The position numbers were made by a program, and so were the translations under genes. Positions 15,683 to 24,486 of a DNA stretch of 64,000 bases are shown here, piece by piece. Positions within the stretch are counted from its first letter, which is position 1; every line of letters begins with the position of its first letter. Source of the DNA: Streptantibioticus silvisoli (GTDB taxonomy: Bacteria > Actinomycetota > Actinomycetes > Streptomycetales > Streptomycetaceae). Below the pieces are notes generated by a model that had not been told where the DNA came from, did no database searches, and saw nothing but the letters and a program-made list of their open reading frames with translations. The stretch covers positions 229,378 to 293,377 of the forward strand of contig NZ_JAAGKO020000002.1 of NCBI RefSeq assembly GCF_027947535.2, in the 5' to 3' direction.

Positions 15683-18600
15683 ATGCGCATCAGCCTGTTC
15701 GGCCCGGCCCGGGCCCACCGTGACGACGGCACGTCCGTGTCCCTGGGCGGAGCACGGCTGCGGGCCCTGCTGGCGGCGCTCGCGCTGCGCCCCGGCCATA
15801 CCACCGGCGCTGGCGCGCTGATCGCCGAGGTCTGGGACGACGACCCGCCCGCCGACGCGGCCGGTGCCCTTCAGGCGCTCGTCGCCCGGCTGCGCCGTGC
15901 CCTCGGTGCCGGCGCGGTCACCTCCGTCGACGGCGGCTACCGGCTGGCCGCCACCCGCGACGACGTCGACCTGTTCCGCTTCGAACGCCTGGTGGCCGAC
16001 GGCGCCCGCGCGCTGGACGACGGCGACCCGGCGAAGGCGGCGGCGCTGCTGGACGACGCCCTCGCGCTGTGGACCGGCCCGCCGCTGGCCGACCTGCCCG
16101 CCCGCACCGGCGAGGCCGCCCGCTGCGGGGCGCTGCGCGACGACGCGATACGTCTGCGGCTGACCGCCGGCCTCGCTCTGGGCCGTGCCGAACGCGTGCT
16201 GCCGGAACTGGCCGCCCTGTGCGCCGAGCAGCCGCTCAACGAGGCGCTGCACACCCTGCACATCCGTGCCCTGCGCGACGCCGGCCGCACCGCCGACGCC
16301 CTCGACGCCTACGGCACCGTCCGGGCCGCCATCGCCGACCGCCTCGGCACCGACCCCGGCCCCGAACTGCGCGCCCTGCACGGGGAGTTGCTCCGCGGAA
16401 CGAGCGAGCCGCCGCTGCGCGCCAAGGCGCCGGCCGGCCACCGCGGCGCGAGCCCGGCCGGCGCGAGCCCCTCCGAGGTCGACGGCCGCTCCGGCACGGG
16501 CCTCCCCGGCAGCGGCAACCACTCCGACGGGAGCCACTCCGACGGGAGCCTCTCCGGGGGCGGCAGCCACTCCGGCGGCAACCACTCCGTCGGCAGCCAC
16601 CCCGGCTCCGGCACCGGCCGCCCCGGCCCCGCGCACCCCGATGCGTCCGCCGGCTCCGCGCACCCCGCCGCGCCCGCCGACCCCGGCTCCACCCACTCCG
16701 CCGCGTCCGCCGACCCCGGCCCCGCGCACGCGCCCCGCCCTGCGCCGACGTCCGGCCCCGCGCACGACCCCGGCTCCGTGCAAGCGCCCGGCTCCGCGCA
16801 CGCGGCCCGCCCCGGTGCCGTCCCGCCGGAGGCGCCCGGGCGGCCCGGGGGCAATCTGCGGGCCCGGCTGACCAGCTTCGTCGGACGGGAGGCGGACCTG
16901 CGCGGCATCGGCGAGGACCTGGCGGCCGCCCGCCTGGTGACGCTCACCGGGCCCGGCGGCTCCGGCAAGACCCGGCTGTCGCAGGAGGCCGCCGACCGGT
17001 TCGGTGAGCGCTGGCCCGGCGAGGTCTGGCTGGCCGAGCTGGCCCCGGTCGCCGAGGGTGCCACCGTCGCGGAGGCGGTGCTCAACGCCCTCGGGCTGCG
17101 CGAGATCGCCCTGCACTCCACCGCCGACAAGGCGCTGGCCGCCGAACCCCGCGACCCCGACCCGGTCCGCACCCTGACCGAGTACTGCGCCGGCCGCCGC
17201 CTGCTGCTCGTGCTGGACAACTGCGAACACGTCATCGACGCCTGCGCCGCCCTCGCCGAACGCCTGCTGACGCACTGCCCCGGCGTCACGGTGCTCGCCA
17301 CCAGCCGCGAACCCCTCGGTGTGCCGGGGGAGTTGACCCGCCCGGTCGACCCGCTGCCGGTGCCGACCGCGCTGCGCCTGCTGGCCGACCGGGGTGCCGC
17401 CGCCCGCCCCGGCTTCACCCCGGACGACGACCCGGGCGCCTGCGCCGAGATCTGCCGCCGCCTGGACGGCCTGCCGCTCGCCATCGAGCTGGCCGCCGCC
17501 CGGCTGCGCATCCTGACGCCACGTCAGATCGCGGAGCGGCTCGACGACCGCTTCCGCCTGCTGACCGCCGGCAGCCGTACCGTGCTGCCACGCCAGCAGA
17601 CGCTGCGCGCGGTCGTCGACTGGAGCTGGGACCTGCTGGAACCGGCCGAACGCGCCCTGCTGCGACGGCTGTCGGTCTTCTCCGGCGGCTGCGACCTCAC
17701 CGCCGCCGAAGCGGTCTGCGCCGGCGGCGGGGTCGAACCCCTCGACGTGGCGGCCCTGTTGGGCGCGCTGGTCGACAAGTCCCTGGTGGTGGCCGACTTC
17801 AGCGCCCCCGCCGCCCGTTACCGCACCCTGGAGACCATCGGGGAGTACGCCGCCGACCGGCTCACCGAGTCCGGCGAACGCGACGCGGTCGAGCGCCGGC
17901 ACCTGTCCTACTTCCGCGAGTACGCCCGCACCGCCGACCCCTACCTGCGCGGCCCCGAACAGCTGCGCTGGCTGGAGCTGTTCGAGCGCGAGCACGACAA
18001 CCTGCGGGCCGCGCTGCGCCGCGCGGTCGACGCCGCCGACGAGCCCGAGGCGCTGCAACTGGCCCTCGCCTGCGTCTGGTTCTGGATGATGCGCAACTAC
18101 CGGACTGAGATCCGCAGTTGGCTGCCGGCCGTCGCCGCGCTGGGACCCGACCCGTTCGCCGTGCCCCGGCCGGCACTGCTGCCGCTCGACCTGACCCCGC
18201 TGGAGGTCGAACTGCCCTTCCCGCCAGGCCAGCTCGACGAGGCCCGCCGCTGGATCCGCACCGCCGGCATGGCGGTGTGGGAGGAGAGCCTGGACCACCT
18301 GGCGCGCGGCGACGACCGGGAGTTCGGCGCCGCCGTCATCGCCGCCTACCCGCCGCACCTGCCGCAGTCCGGCGCCCGCCCCGGCCTGGTCCGGCCGTTC
18401 GCCGCCTTCCTCACCGGCGACTTCGACCGGCTGATCGTGCTGCTGGACGAACTCGTCGACGCCTGCCGGGCCCACGGCCGGGTCTGGGAGCTGGCGTTCG
18501 CCCTCCAGCTGCGGGCCAAGGCGCTCGACGACCGGGCCGGCGAACGGGACTTCATGGGCGACGTGCGCGAGAGCCGTGAGCTGTTCGCCCGGGTCGGCGA

Positions 18601-19405
18601 CCGCTGGGGGATGGCCGAGGCGCTGTCCGCGCAGGCCGAGTCGGTGAGCCGGCGCGGCGACTGGCAGGACACCGCCCGCTGCTGCCGCGAGGCGATGGCG
18701 CTCGCCCGCGAACTCGGCGCCCACCAGCAGGTTCCCGAGCTGACGGTCCGGCTCGGTGAGGCGGTGCTCAACGGCGGCGACCCGCAGGAGGGCGAGAGGC
18801 TGCTGCGGGCCGGCGTCGACGAGGGCCTGCGGATGGGCCAGAGCGCGATCGGCGCGGTCTTCCACGGCCGCATCAGCCTGGTCGCCTGCTTGTGCCACCA
18901 GGGCCGGCTGGCGGAGGCCGGCGAACTGGTCGACCTCATGCTGGAGCCGGCCACCACCCTGCCGCAGGAGCTGGTGCGCGGCGTCCTGCTGTGCGTCAAG
19001 GGCTGGCTGGCCGCCCGGGCCGACCACGGCGACCGCGGCCTGGAGCTGGCCCGCGCCGGACTGGACGACCTGTACGCGCACCCGCTGGCCGAGATCTTCG
19101 TGCCGCGCATCGGCATGGTGATCCTGCCGGTGGTCACCGCACTGCTCACCCGCGTCGCCGAACACGACCCGGCCGCCGCCGACCCGCGCACCCCGGTCCG
19201 CGCCCGGCACGCCACGATGCTGCTGGCCGTCAACCGCGGTGTCCGGCCCAACCAGACCGTTCCGCTGGAACGCGCGGAGATGGCCCTCGCCGAGACGGTG
19301 TGCCGCGCGGTGCTCGGCGACGACGCCTACACGGCCGCGTACGCCGAGGGCGGCGGCCTCACCCCGCAGGAGGCCGCCGCCCTGGTGCGCGACGCGTTGA
19401 ACTGA
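15683..19405 (+). CDS. AfsR/SARP-type regulator: OmpR-like DNA-binding, BTAD, NTPase and TPR domains
   Basis: A 1240-residue regulator. Residues 1-90 are the winged-helix trans_reg_C domain (FGPARAHRDDGTSVSLGG, GYRLAATRDDVDLFRFE); 95-240 the bacterial transcriptional activation domain (LPELAALCAEQPLNEALH, YGTVRAAIADRLGTDPGP). Residues ~245-390 form a long low-complexity linker with Gly/Ser/His repeats and then Pro/Ala/His repeats. The NTPase follows: FVGREADLRGI, Walker A GPGGSGKT at 423-430, Walker B LLLVLDNCEHV and sensor ATSREPL. From ~700 the chain is helical and TPR-like. Relatives activate antibiotic clusters, but no biosynthetic cluster lies here, so it is an orphan. CAGAAT at 15671-15676 sits six bases from the ATG, suggesting a leaderless mRNA. 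Confidence 0.92.
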   Translation: MRISLFGPARAHRDDGTSVSLGGARLRALLAALALRPGHTTGAGALIAEVWDDDPPADAAGALQALVARLRRALGAGAVTSVDGGYRLAATRDDVDLFRFERLVADGARALDDGDPAKAAALLDDALALWTGPPLADLPARTGEAARCGALRDDAIRLRLTAGLALGRAERVLPELAALCAEQPLNEALHTLHIRALRDAGRTADALDAYGTVRAAIADRLGTDPGPELRALHGELLRGTSEPPLRAKAPAGHRGASPAGASPSEVDGRSGTGLPGSGNHSDGSHSDGSLSGGGSHSGGNHSVGSHPGSGTGRPGPAHPDASAGSAHPAAPADPGSTHSAASADPGPAHAPRPAPTSGPAHDPGSVQAPGSAHAARPGAVPPEAPGRPGGNLRARLTSFVGREADLRGIGEDLAAARLVTLTGPGGSGKTRLSQEAADRFGERWPGEVWLAELAPVAEGATVAEAVLNALGLREIALHSTADKALAAEPRDPDPVRTLTEYCAGRRLLLVLDNCEHVIDACAALAERLLTHCPGVTVLATSREPLGVPGELTRPVDPLPVPTALRLLADRGAAARPGFTPDDDPGACAEICRRLDGLPLAIELAAARLRILTPRQIAERLDDRFRLLTAGSRTVLPRQQTLRAVVDWSWDLLEPAERALLRRLSVFSGGCDLTAAEAVCAGGGVEPLDVAALLGALVDKSLVVADFSAPAARYRTLETIGEYAADRLTESGERDAVERRHLSYFREYARTADPYLRGPEQLRWLELFEREHDNLRAALRRAVDAADEPEALQLALACVWFWMMRNYRTEIRSWLPAVAALGPDPFAVPRPALLPLDLTPLEVELPFPPGQLDEARRWIRTAGMAVWEESLDHLARGDDREFGAAVIAAYPPHLPQSGARPGLVRPFAAFLTGDFDRLIVLLDELVDACRAHGRVWELAFALQLRAKALDDRAGERDFMGDVRESRELFARVGDRWGMAEALSAQAESVSRRGDWQDTARCCREAMALARELGAHQQVPELTVRLGEAVLNGGDPQEGERLLRAGVDEGLRMGQSAIGAVFHGRISLVACLCHQGRLAEAGELVDLMLEPATTLPQELVRGVLLCVKGWLAARADHGDRGLELARAGLDDLYAHPLAEIFVPRIGMVILPVVTALLTRVAEHDPAAADPRTPVRARHATMLLAVNRGVRPNQTVPLERAEMALAETVCRAVLGDDAYTAAYAEGGGLTPQEAAALVRDALN

Positions 19406-19420
19406 CGTGACGCCACGCGA

Positions 19421-19542
19421 CTGACGCGACGTCACATCCCGGACCCGACTTCGGACGGCCGGCGCCATGTCGCCGACGCGACGCGACCCGCCTTCCGGGG
19501 CGGAGGGATATGACCCGCGTACCTGACGCGACGTCACATCCC
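19421..19542. repeat. 20-bp direct repeat pair between convergent genes
   Basis: CTGACGCGACGTCACATCCC occurs exactly at 19421-19440 and 19523-19542, in the short space between the SARP stop and the ABC permease stop. Intervening bases include GACGCGACGCGACCCG. Function unknown; possibly part of a bidirectional terminator. Confidence 0.8.
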
Positions 19543-19548
19543 GCTGCC

Positions 19549-20379
19549 TCACGCCTTCTTGCGGAACCGCATGACCGCCAGCGGCGCGGTGACCGCGGTG
19601 ATGCCGATCGCCCAGGCCAGCGTCATCCACACCGAGTGCGCCACCGCGCCGCCGTTGACCAGCGCGCGGGAGGCGTCGGCCAGGTTGGACAGCGGGTTGA
19701 CGTCGGTGAACGACTGGAGCCAGCCCGGCATCGTGGTGGTCGGCGCGAAGATCGAGCTGCCGAACTGGAGCGGCATCAGCACCAGCATCGCCACCCCTTG
19801 CACGGACTGGGCCGTCTTCATGGTCAGACCCAGCAGGATGAAGATCCACATCAAGGACGCGCCGAAGACCAGCGACAACACCACGGCGGCCAGCAGGTGC
19901 AGCACATCGGTGTGGACGGTCATGCCGAGCGCGAAGCCCATGCCCAGCAGGATCGCGGTGGCGACCAGCATCCGGCCGATCTCGACGACGATCTTCGCGA
20001 TCAGGACCGAGGACCGGGCGATCGGCATGGTGCGGAACCGGTCCATCACCCCCTTCTTGAAGTCGTCGTTGATGCCGGTGCCGACCGCCTGCGCGATGTT
20101 CATCCCCATCATCGCCATCAGCCCGGGGACGACGTAGTTGACGTAGGCCGCCTGGTGGCCCTTGCCGGAGATCGCGCCGCCGAAGACGTAGACGAACAGC
20201 AGGGTGAAGATGATCGGCATCAGCAGGGCGTCGAACATCGACTCCGGGTCCTGCTTGATCTGGAGCGCGTTGCGCCGTACCAGCGCGCTGATGTGCCGCA
20301 GGTTGGCCCGCAGTCCGATGCGGCCCTCGCTGCGGGCGCCCCGCACGGCCGCCGGTGGTGTGATCGTCGCCGTGCTCAT
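19549..20379 (-). CDS. ABC-2 type permease, DrrB-like drug exporter subunit
   Basis: A 276-residue integral membrane protein with six predicted helices, including SMFDALLMPIIFTLLFVYVFGG, MFALGM-type segments and a C-terminal TLAWAIGITAVTAPLAVM. The NYVVPGLMAMMGMNIAQAVGT and FKKGVMDRFRTMPIARSSVL stretches (ABC-2 signature around residues 85-125) match DrrB/daunorubicin-type permeases. The start overlaps the ATPase stop by four bases (ATGA at 20376-20379), so the pair is translationally coupled. The C-terminus ends in RFRKKA facing the cytoplasm. Together with the upstream ATPase it would form a drug or lipid exporter; substrate unknown. Confidence 0.92.
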   Translation of the reverse strand: MSTATITPPAAVRGARSEGRIGLRANLRHISALVRRNALQIKQDPESMFDALLMPIIFTLLFVYVFGGAISGKGHQAAYVNYVVPGLMAMMGMNIAQAVGTGINDDFKKGVMDRFRTMPIARSSVLIAKIVVEIGRMLVATAILLGMGFALGMTVHTDVLHLLAAVVLSLVFGASLMWIFILLGLTMKTAQSVQGVAMLVLMPLQFGSSIFAPTTTMPGWLQSFTDVNPLSNLADASRALVNGGAVAHSVWMTLAWAIGITAVTAPLAVMRFRKKA

Positions 20380-21410
20380 ACGGCAGCCCCCTCGAGGTCG
20401 TCGCTGTTGTCGGCCGCCGGCCGCGGGTCCTGCGGTACGGACGCCTTCTGTCCGGTGACGGCCAGAAAGACCTCGTCCAGACTGGGCAGGCTGGTGCCGA
20501 TCTCCGCGATGCCGAAACCGCGTTCGGCCAGCAGGCGTACCACGGCGGTCAGTTGGTCGTCGTCGACGATCGGCACGGTCACCGTGCCGTCCTCGACGTC
20601 CGCGGTCGCGCCGCCGACCCCGGTCACCGGGGAGGCGGCCAGTGCCTCGGCCATCTCGGCCGGCCGGTGGCCGTCGGTCGGGCGAATCCGCAGGGTGCGG
20701 CCGCCGATGCGGGCCTTCAGCTCGTCGACCCGGCCCTCGGCGATGACCCGGCCGCGGTCCACCACCGTCAGCTCGTCGGCGAGCTGTTCGGCCTCCTCCA
20801 TGTACTGCGTGGTCAGCAGCACCGTGGAGCCGTCGCCCACCATGCGCCGCACCTCCCGCCACACCTCGTTGCGGGTGCGCGGGTCCAGTCCGGTGGTCGG
20901 CTCGTCCAGGTAGAGGACGGCCGGGTGGCCGACCATGCTGGCGGCCAGGTCCAGCCGACGCCGCATACCGCCGGAGTACTGCGCCGCGGGGCGCTTGGCG
21001 GCCTCGGTGAGCGAGAAGCGTTCCAGCATCTCCTCGGCCCGCCGCCGGGCGTCCTTGCGGGACAGGTCCAGCAACCGCCCGATCATGTAGAGGTTCTCCC
21101 GGCCGGACAACTTCTCGTCCACCGAGGCGTACTGCCCGGTCAGCCCGATCACCCGCCGCAGCTGCCGGGGCTGCGTCAACACGTCGTACCCGGCGACCAT
21201 CGCGGTGCCGGCGTCCGGCTGGACCAGGGTCGACAGGACCCTGACCAGCGTTGTCTTCCCCGCGCCGTTCGGGCCGAGTACCCCCAGGACCGTGCCCTGC
21301 CGGACGTCCAGGTCCACCCCGTCGAGCGCCTTCGTGGAGCCGTAGTGCTTGACCAGGCCCCGAACTCGCACGGCCGATTCGCCGCCGCTGGTCGCCTTGA
21401 TGCTTGTCAT
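20376..21410 (-). CDS. ABC transporter ATPase, DrrA-like
   Basis: A 344-residue ATPase. Walker A is LGPNGAGKTTLVRVLSTL near residue 46, the signature YSGGMRRRLDLAASM near 146, Walker B VLYLDEPTTGLD near 166 and the H-loop is replaced by TTQYMEEAEQLAD, where Gln stands for His as in DrrA. The DrrA-specific C-terminal domain (from ~230) includes FGIAEIGTSLPSLDEVFLAVTG. CAATCT six bases before the ATG at 21410 suggests a leaderless start; an in-frame ATG at 21428 is an alternative. Forms a two-gene operon with the permease. The Gln in place of the switch His is normal for this subfamily. Confidence 0.93.
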   Translation of the reverse strand: MTSIKATSGGESAVRVRGLVKHYGSTKALDGVDLDVRQGTVLGVLGPNGAGKTTLVRVLSTLVQPDAGTAMVAGYDVLTQPRQLRRVIGLTGQYASVDEKLSGRENLYMIGRLLDLSRKDARRRAEEMLERFSLTEAAKRPAAQYSGGMRRRLDLAASMVGHPAVLYLDEPTTGLDPRTRNEVWREVRRMVGDGSTVLLTTQYMEEAEQLADELTVVDRGRVIAEGRVDELKARIGGRTLRIRPTDGHRPAEMAEALAASPVTGVGGATADVEDGTVTVPIVDDDQLTAVVRLLAERGFGIAEIGTSLPSLDEVFLAVTGQKASVPQDPRPAADNSDDLEGAAV

Positions 21411-21702
21411 GCCTCTAGATTGCGCCATGCCACCGACACCGGGCCGACAGACCACTGACAGCCCCGCCCACCCGCTGACAGCCCACTGACGGCGGGCGCG
21501 CTCCGCGGGGTTACGGAGTCGGGCGCCGGTGCCGGTACGGGTACGGGCGCCGGTGCCGAAGTCGCCGCTCCGGGTGGGGAACGACGACGCCGGCGGCTCC
21601 CGGGGGACCCGCCGGCGTGGCCGGTGGAGCGGGCGGGCGCCGGACGGGCACCCGCGGATGTCGGTGAACGTGTCGGTGGACGCCACGAGACGCCGGCGGA
21701 GG

Positions 21703-22578
21703 TCAGTGGAAGCTGTGCTCCTCGGCCGGGTAGGCGCCGCCCACGACGTCGTCGGCGAACGCCTTCGCCGCGTCGCCCAGCGACTCGCGCAGCGCCGCGT
21801 ACTGCCGGACGAACTTCGGCATCCGGCCGTCGGTCATGCCGGCCATGTCGGTCCACACCAGCACCTGCGCGTCGCAGCCGGAGCCGGCGCCGATGCCGAC
21901 GGTCGGCACGTGCAGCGCGGTGGTGACCTCGGCGGCCAGCTCGGCCGGGACGAGTTCCAGCACGACGGCGAACGCGCCGGCGTCCTGCACCGCCTTGGCG
22001 TCCCGGCGCAGCTGCTGGGCCGCCTCCTCGCCGCGGCCCTGCACGGGGTAGCCGCCGAAGGCGTTGACCGACTGGGGGGTCAGGCCGATGTGCGCCATCA
22101 CGGGGATGCCCGCCTGCACCAGCAGCTCGATCTGGTGGGCCGAGCGCTCACCGCCCTCCAGCTTCACGGCGGTCACCCCGGCCTCCTTGACCAGCCGGGT
22201 GGCGCTGCGCAGCGCCTGGGTCGGGCCCTCCTGGTAGGAGCCGAACGGCAGGTCGCCCACGATCAGCGAGCGGCTGGTACCGCGTACCACGGCCGACGAG
22301 AGCATGATCATCTCGTCCAGGGTGACCGGCACGGTGCTTTCGTAGCCCAGGTGGCAGTTGCCGGCCGAGTCGCCGACCAGCAGCACCGGGATGCCGGCCT
22401 GGTCGAAGACGGAGGCGGTCATCGCGTCGTAGGCGGTCAGCATGGGCCACTTCTCACCGCGCTCCTTGGCGGCGGCGATGTCCCTGACGGTGATGCGTCG
22501 TGTGCCCTTGCCCCCGTACAGCGCCTTGCTGCTGTCGGCCTGCGGGCGTGCCGGATTCTGCGCAGCCACGTGCGTCAT
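21703..22578 (-). CDS. panB: 3-methyl-2-oxobutanoate hydroxymethyltransferase
   Basis: A 291-residue TIM-barrel enzyme that adds a hydroxymethyl group from methylene-tetrahydrofolate to ketoisovalerate, the first step of pantothenate synthesis. Conserved blocks include MLTAYDAMTASVFDQAGI, LLVGDSAGNCHLGY (Mg-binding Asp), GDLPFGSY, AVKLEGG, VMAHIGLTPQSVN and the catalytic Glu in VLELVPAELA. IGAGSGCDAQVLVWTD near the C-terminus completes the signature. The start at 22578 has AGGAG seven bases upstream; the earlier in-frame ATG at 22596 lies before that ribosome-binding site and is less likely. Monocistronic as far as can be seen. Confidence 0.95.
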   Translation of the reverse strand: MTHVAAQNPARPQADSSKALYGGKGTRRITVRDIAAAKERGEKWPMLTAYDAMTASVFDQAGIPVLLVGDSAGNCHLGYESTVPVTLDEMIMLSSAVVRGTSRSLIVGDLPFGSYQEGPTQALRSATRLVKEAGVTAVKLEGGERSAHQIELLVQAGIPVMAHIGLTPQSVNAFGGYPVQGRGEEAAQQLRRDAKAVQDAGAFAVVLELVPAELAAEVTTALHVPTVGIGAGSGCDAQVLVWTDMAGMTDGRMPKFVRQYAALRESLGDAAKAFADDVVGGAYPAEEHSFH

Positions 22579-22969
22579 GGCTCGGCTCCTGTTCATGTCT
22601 CGAGGCGCCCTTACGGCGTCCCCGGATCACTTCCATGCTGACACGTCGCGCCGGAGCCCGTAACCCCGCACGAGCGAGACGTGTGTCGCCCACGAGGGGC
22701 GTGGTCCGCACGGTCCGCACGGGGACGGCGGAACCCGTCGGGGGTGCCGGGCGTCCTGACCGGTGAGGGGCCCGCGGCGCCGGTGCCGCGCCGCGCCGCC
22801 GGGGGACCGGTGGGGCGGGCGGGGTCTAGGGTCGAAGGGCGGCCGGCCGCCGCGACACGGCATCCGGGTGAACGCCGGCGGCCCGCGTACCGGCGGATCG
22901 GCGGGGGCCGCGCGGGGGCCGGCGGGACCGGCGGGTGGCAGGCGACGGCGAGACGAGCGAGGACGGCGT
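22579..22969. other. Divergent intergenic region, panB / VanJ-like gene
   Basis: No gene, clear promoter or strong repeat recognised. It is GC-rich with a GAGGA 8 bases before the VanJ-like start. Confidence 0.3.
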
Positions 22970-23995
22970 ATGGCGCAGGCACGGACGGCTGGCGGTGCGC
23001 GGGGCGGGCGTCCGGCACGTGCGGACCGCACCGGCGGCGGACGGCCGCGGGCGGCCTGGCGGGACGGCGGCGTCTGGCGGCGCGGCCGGGTGATCGCGGT
23101 GCTGGCGCTGCTGACCGGACTGCTGATGATCTTCCACCGGGCGGTGCCGAACCGCGTCGGCAACCTCGGCAGCCTGCTGGAGACCTTCCTGCCCTGGCTG
23201 GGCCTGGCCGTGCCGGTGCTGCTGGCCGCCGCGCTGCTGCGCCGCTCGGTCACCGCGCTGCTGGTGCTGCTGCTGCCCGCGCTGGTGTGGGCCGACCTGT
23301 TCGGCGGGCTGCTCGAACCGAAGACCGCCGCCGGCGGCGACCTGACCGTGCTGACCCACAACGTCGACGCCGCCAACCCCGACCCGGCCGGCACCGCCCG
23401 CGATGTGGCCCGCTCCGGCGCCGCGCTGATCGCGCTGGAGGAGCTGACCCCGAAGGCCCTGCCGGTCTACGAACACGTGCTGGCCGCCCGCTACCCCTAC
23501 CGCGCGGTCGAGGGCACGGTGGCGCTGTTCAGCGCGTACCCGCTCAGCGCGACCCGGCCGGTCGACATCAAGCTGGGCTGGACCCGCGCGCTGCGCACCA
23601 CCGCCGCCACGCCCTACGGCCCGGTCGCGGTCTACGTGGCGCACATGCCGTCGGTGCGGGTGCACTTCGACGGCGGGTTCACCGCCGACCAGCGCGACAC
23701 CAGCGCCACCGCGCTGGGCAATGCGATCGCCGAGGAACGGCTGCACGACGTGATCCTCCTCGGCGACCTCAACGGCACGATGAACGACCGGGCGCTGTCG
23801 CCGATCACCGCCCAGATGCGGTCGGCACAGGGCGCGGCGGGCGACGGGTTCGGCTTCAGCTGGCCGGCCGCGTTCCCGATGGCCCGGATCGACCAGATCA
23901 TGGTCAGGGGCATCGACCCCACCAGCTCCTGGGTACTGCCGGCCACCGGCAGCGACCACCGCCCGATCGCCGCCCGCCTGGAGATCCCGCACTGA
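22970..23995 (+). CDS. VanJ-like membrane protein with endonuclease/exonuclease/phosphatase domain
   Basis: A 341-residue protein. After a basic 36-residue tail come three helices: VIAVLALLTGLLMIFH, TFLPWLGLAVPVLLAAALL and VTALLVLLLPALVWADLF. The rest is an extracytoplasmic EEP domain: TVLTHNVDAANPD (metal Asn), LIALEELTP (metal Glu), ILLGDLNGTMND, ARIDQIMV and GSDHRPIAA with the catalytic Asp-His. This is the layout of VanJ of Streptomyces coelicolor, a teicoplanin-resistance protein that is a membrane-bound EEP enzyme thought to act on undecaprenyl-linked pyrophosphates. No vancomycin-type van genes lie nearby, so a basal cell-envelope role is as likely as resistance. Start chosen for the GAGGA site. 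Confidence 0.85.
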   Translation: MAQARTAGGARGGRPARADRTGGGRPRAAWRDGGVWRRGRVIAVLALLTGLLMIFHRAVPNRVGNLGSLLETFLPWLGLAVPVLLAAALLRRSVTALLVLLLPALVWADLFGGLLEPKTAAGGDLTVLTHNVDAANPDPAGTARDVARSGAALIALEELTPKALPVYEHVLAARYPYRAVEGTVALFSAYPLSATRPVDIKLGWTRALRTTAATPYGPVAVYVAHMPSVRVHFDGGFTADQRDTSATALGNAIAEERLHDVILLGDLNGTMNDRALSPITAQMRSAQGAAGDGFGFSWPAAFPMARIDQIMVRGIDPTSSWVLPATGSDHRPIAARLEIPH

Positions 23996-24059
23996 CGATC
24001 CCGCCGGGGGTCCCCGCCGGGGGTTGGGCGGTGCGGGGTGTCCGGGCCGGGGCCGCGGG

Positions 24060-24296
24060 GGTGCGGGGCTTCCCGGCGGGGTGGGGCGTTCCCCACGCGG
24101 GGCTTCCCGGCGGGGTCGGCTTCCCGGTGAGGGCGGGCGTTCCCCATGCGGGGCTTCCCGGTGAGGCGGGCGTCCCCTTCGAGGCCGCGGGCGTTCGCAC
24201 CGAGGCATGGGCGTTCCCACCGAAGCCCGGACGTACCCGGCGAGGTCCGGGCGTTCGCACCGCGGTCCGGGCGTTCCCGCCGAGGTCCGGGCGTGA
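24060..24296. repeat. Degenerate tandem repeats (GGGCGTTC / GGGGCTTCCCGG units)
   Basis: The 491-base gap 23996-24486 contains at least seven copies of GGGCGTTC or GGACGTAC spaced about 20-35 bases, interleaved with CGGGGCTTCCCGG. GC-rich, non-coding. Closer to the MFS gene, TGTTC (24418-24422) and GAACA (24430-24434) form a 7-base-spaced inverted repeat in AT-richer DNA, a possible operator. Confidence 0.65.
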
Positions 24297-24486
24297 AATG
24301 CGTCTCCATCGGGAGGGCGCGCGCCCGCGGCGGGGGCGATTCGTAACGGAGTTCGGCGTTTTGTAGCCGTCCTGACGCACAGCGGTCACATGCGGGGAAG
24401 TGCCGTGCCGCATACTTTGTTCAGTAGAGGAACATACTCGCCGGCCCTTCGCCGGCGCCCCCGCCGACCGGAAAGGCACCACCCCC

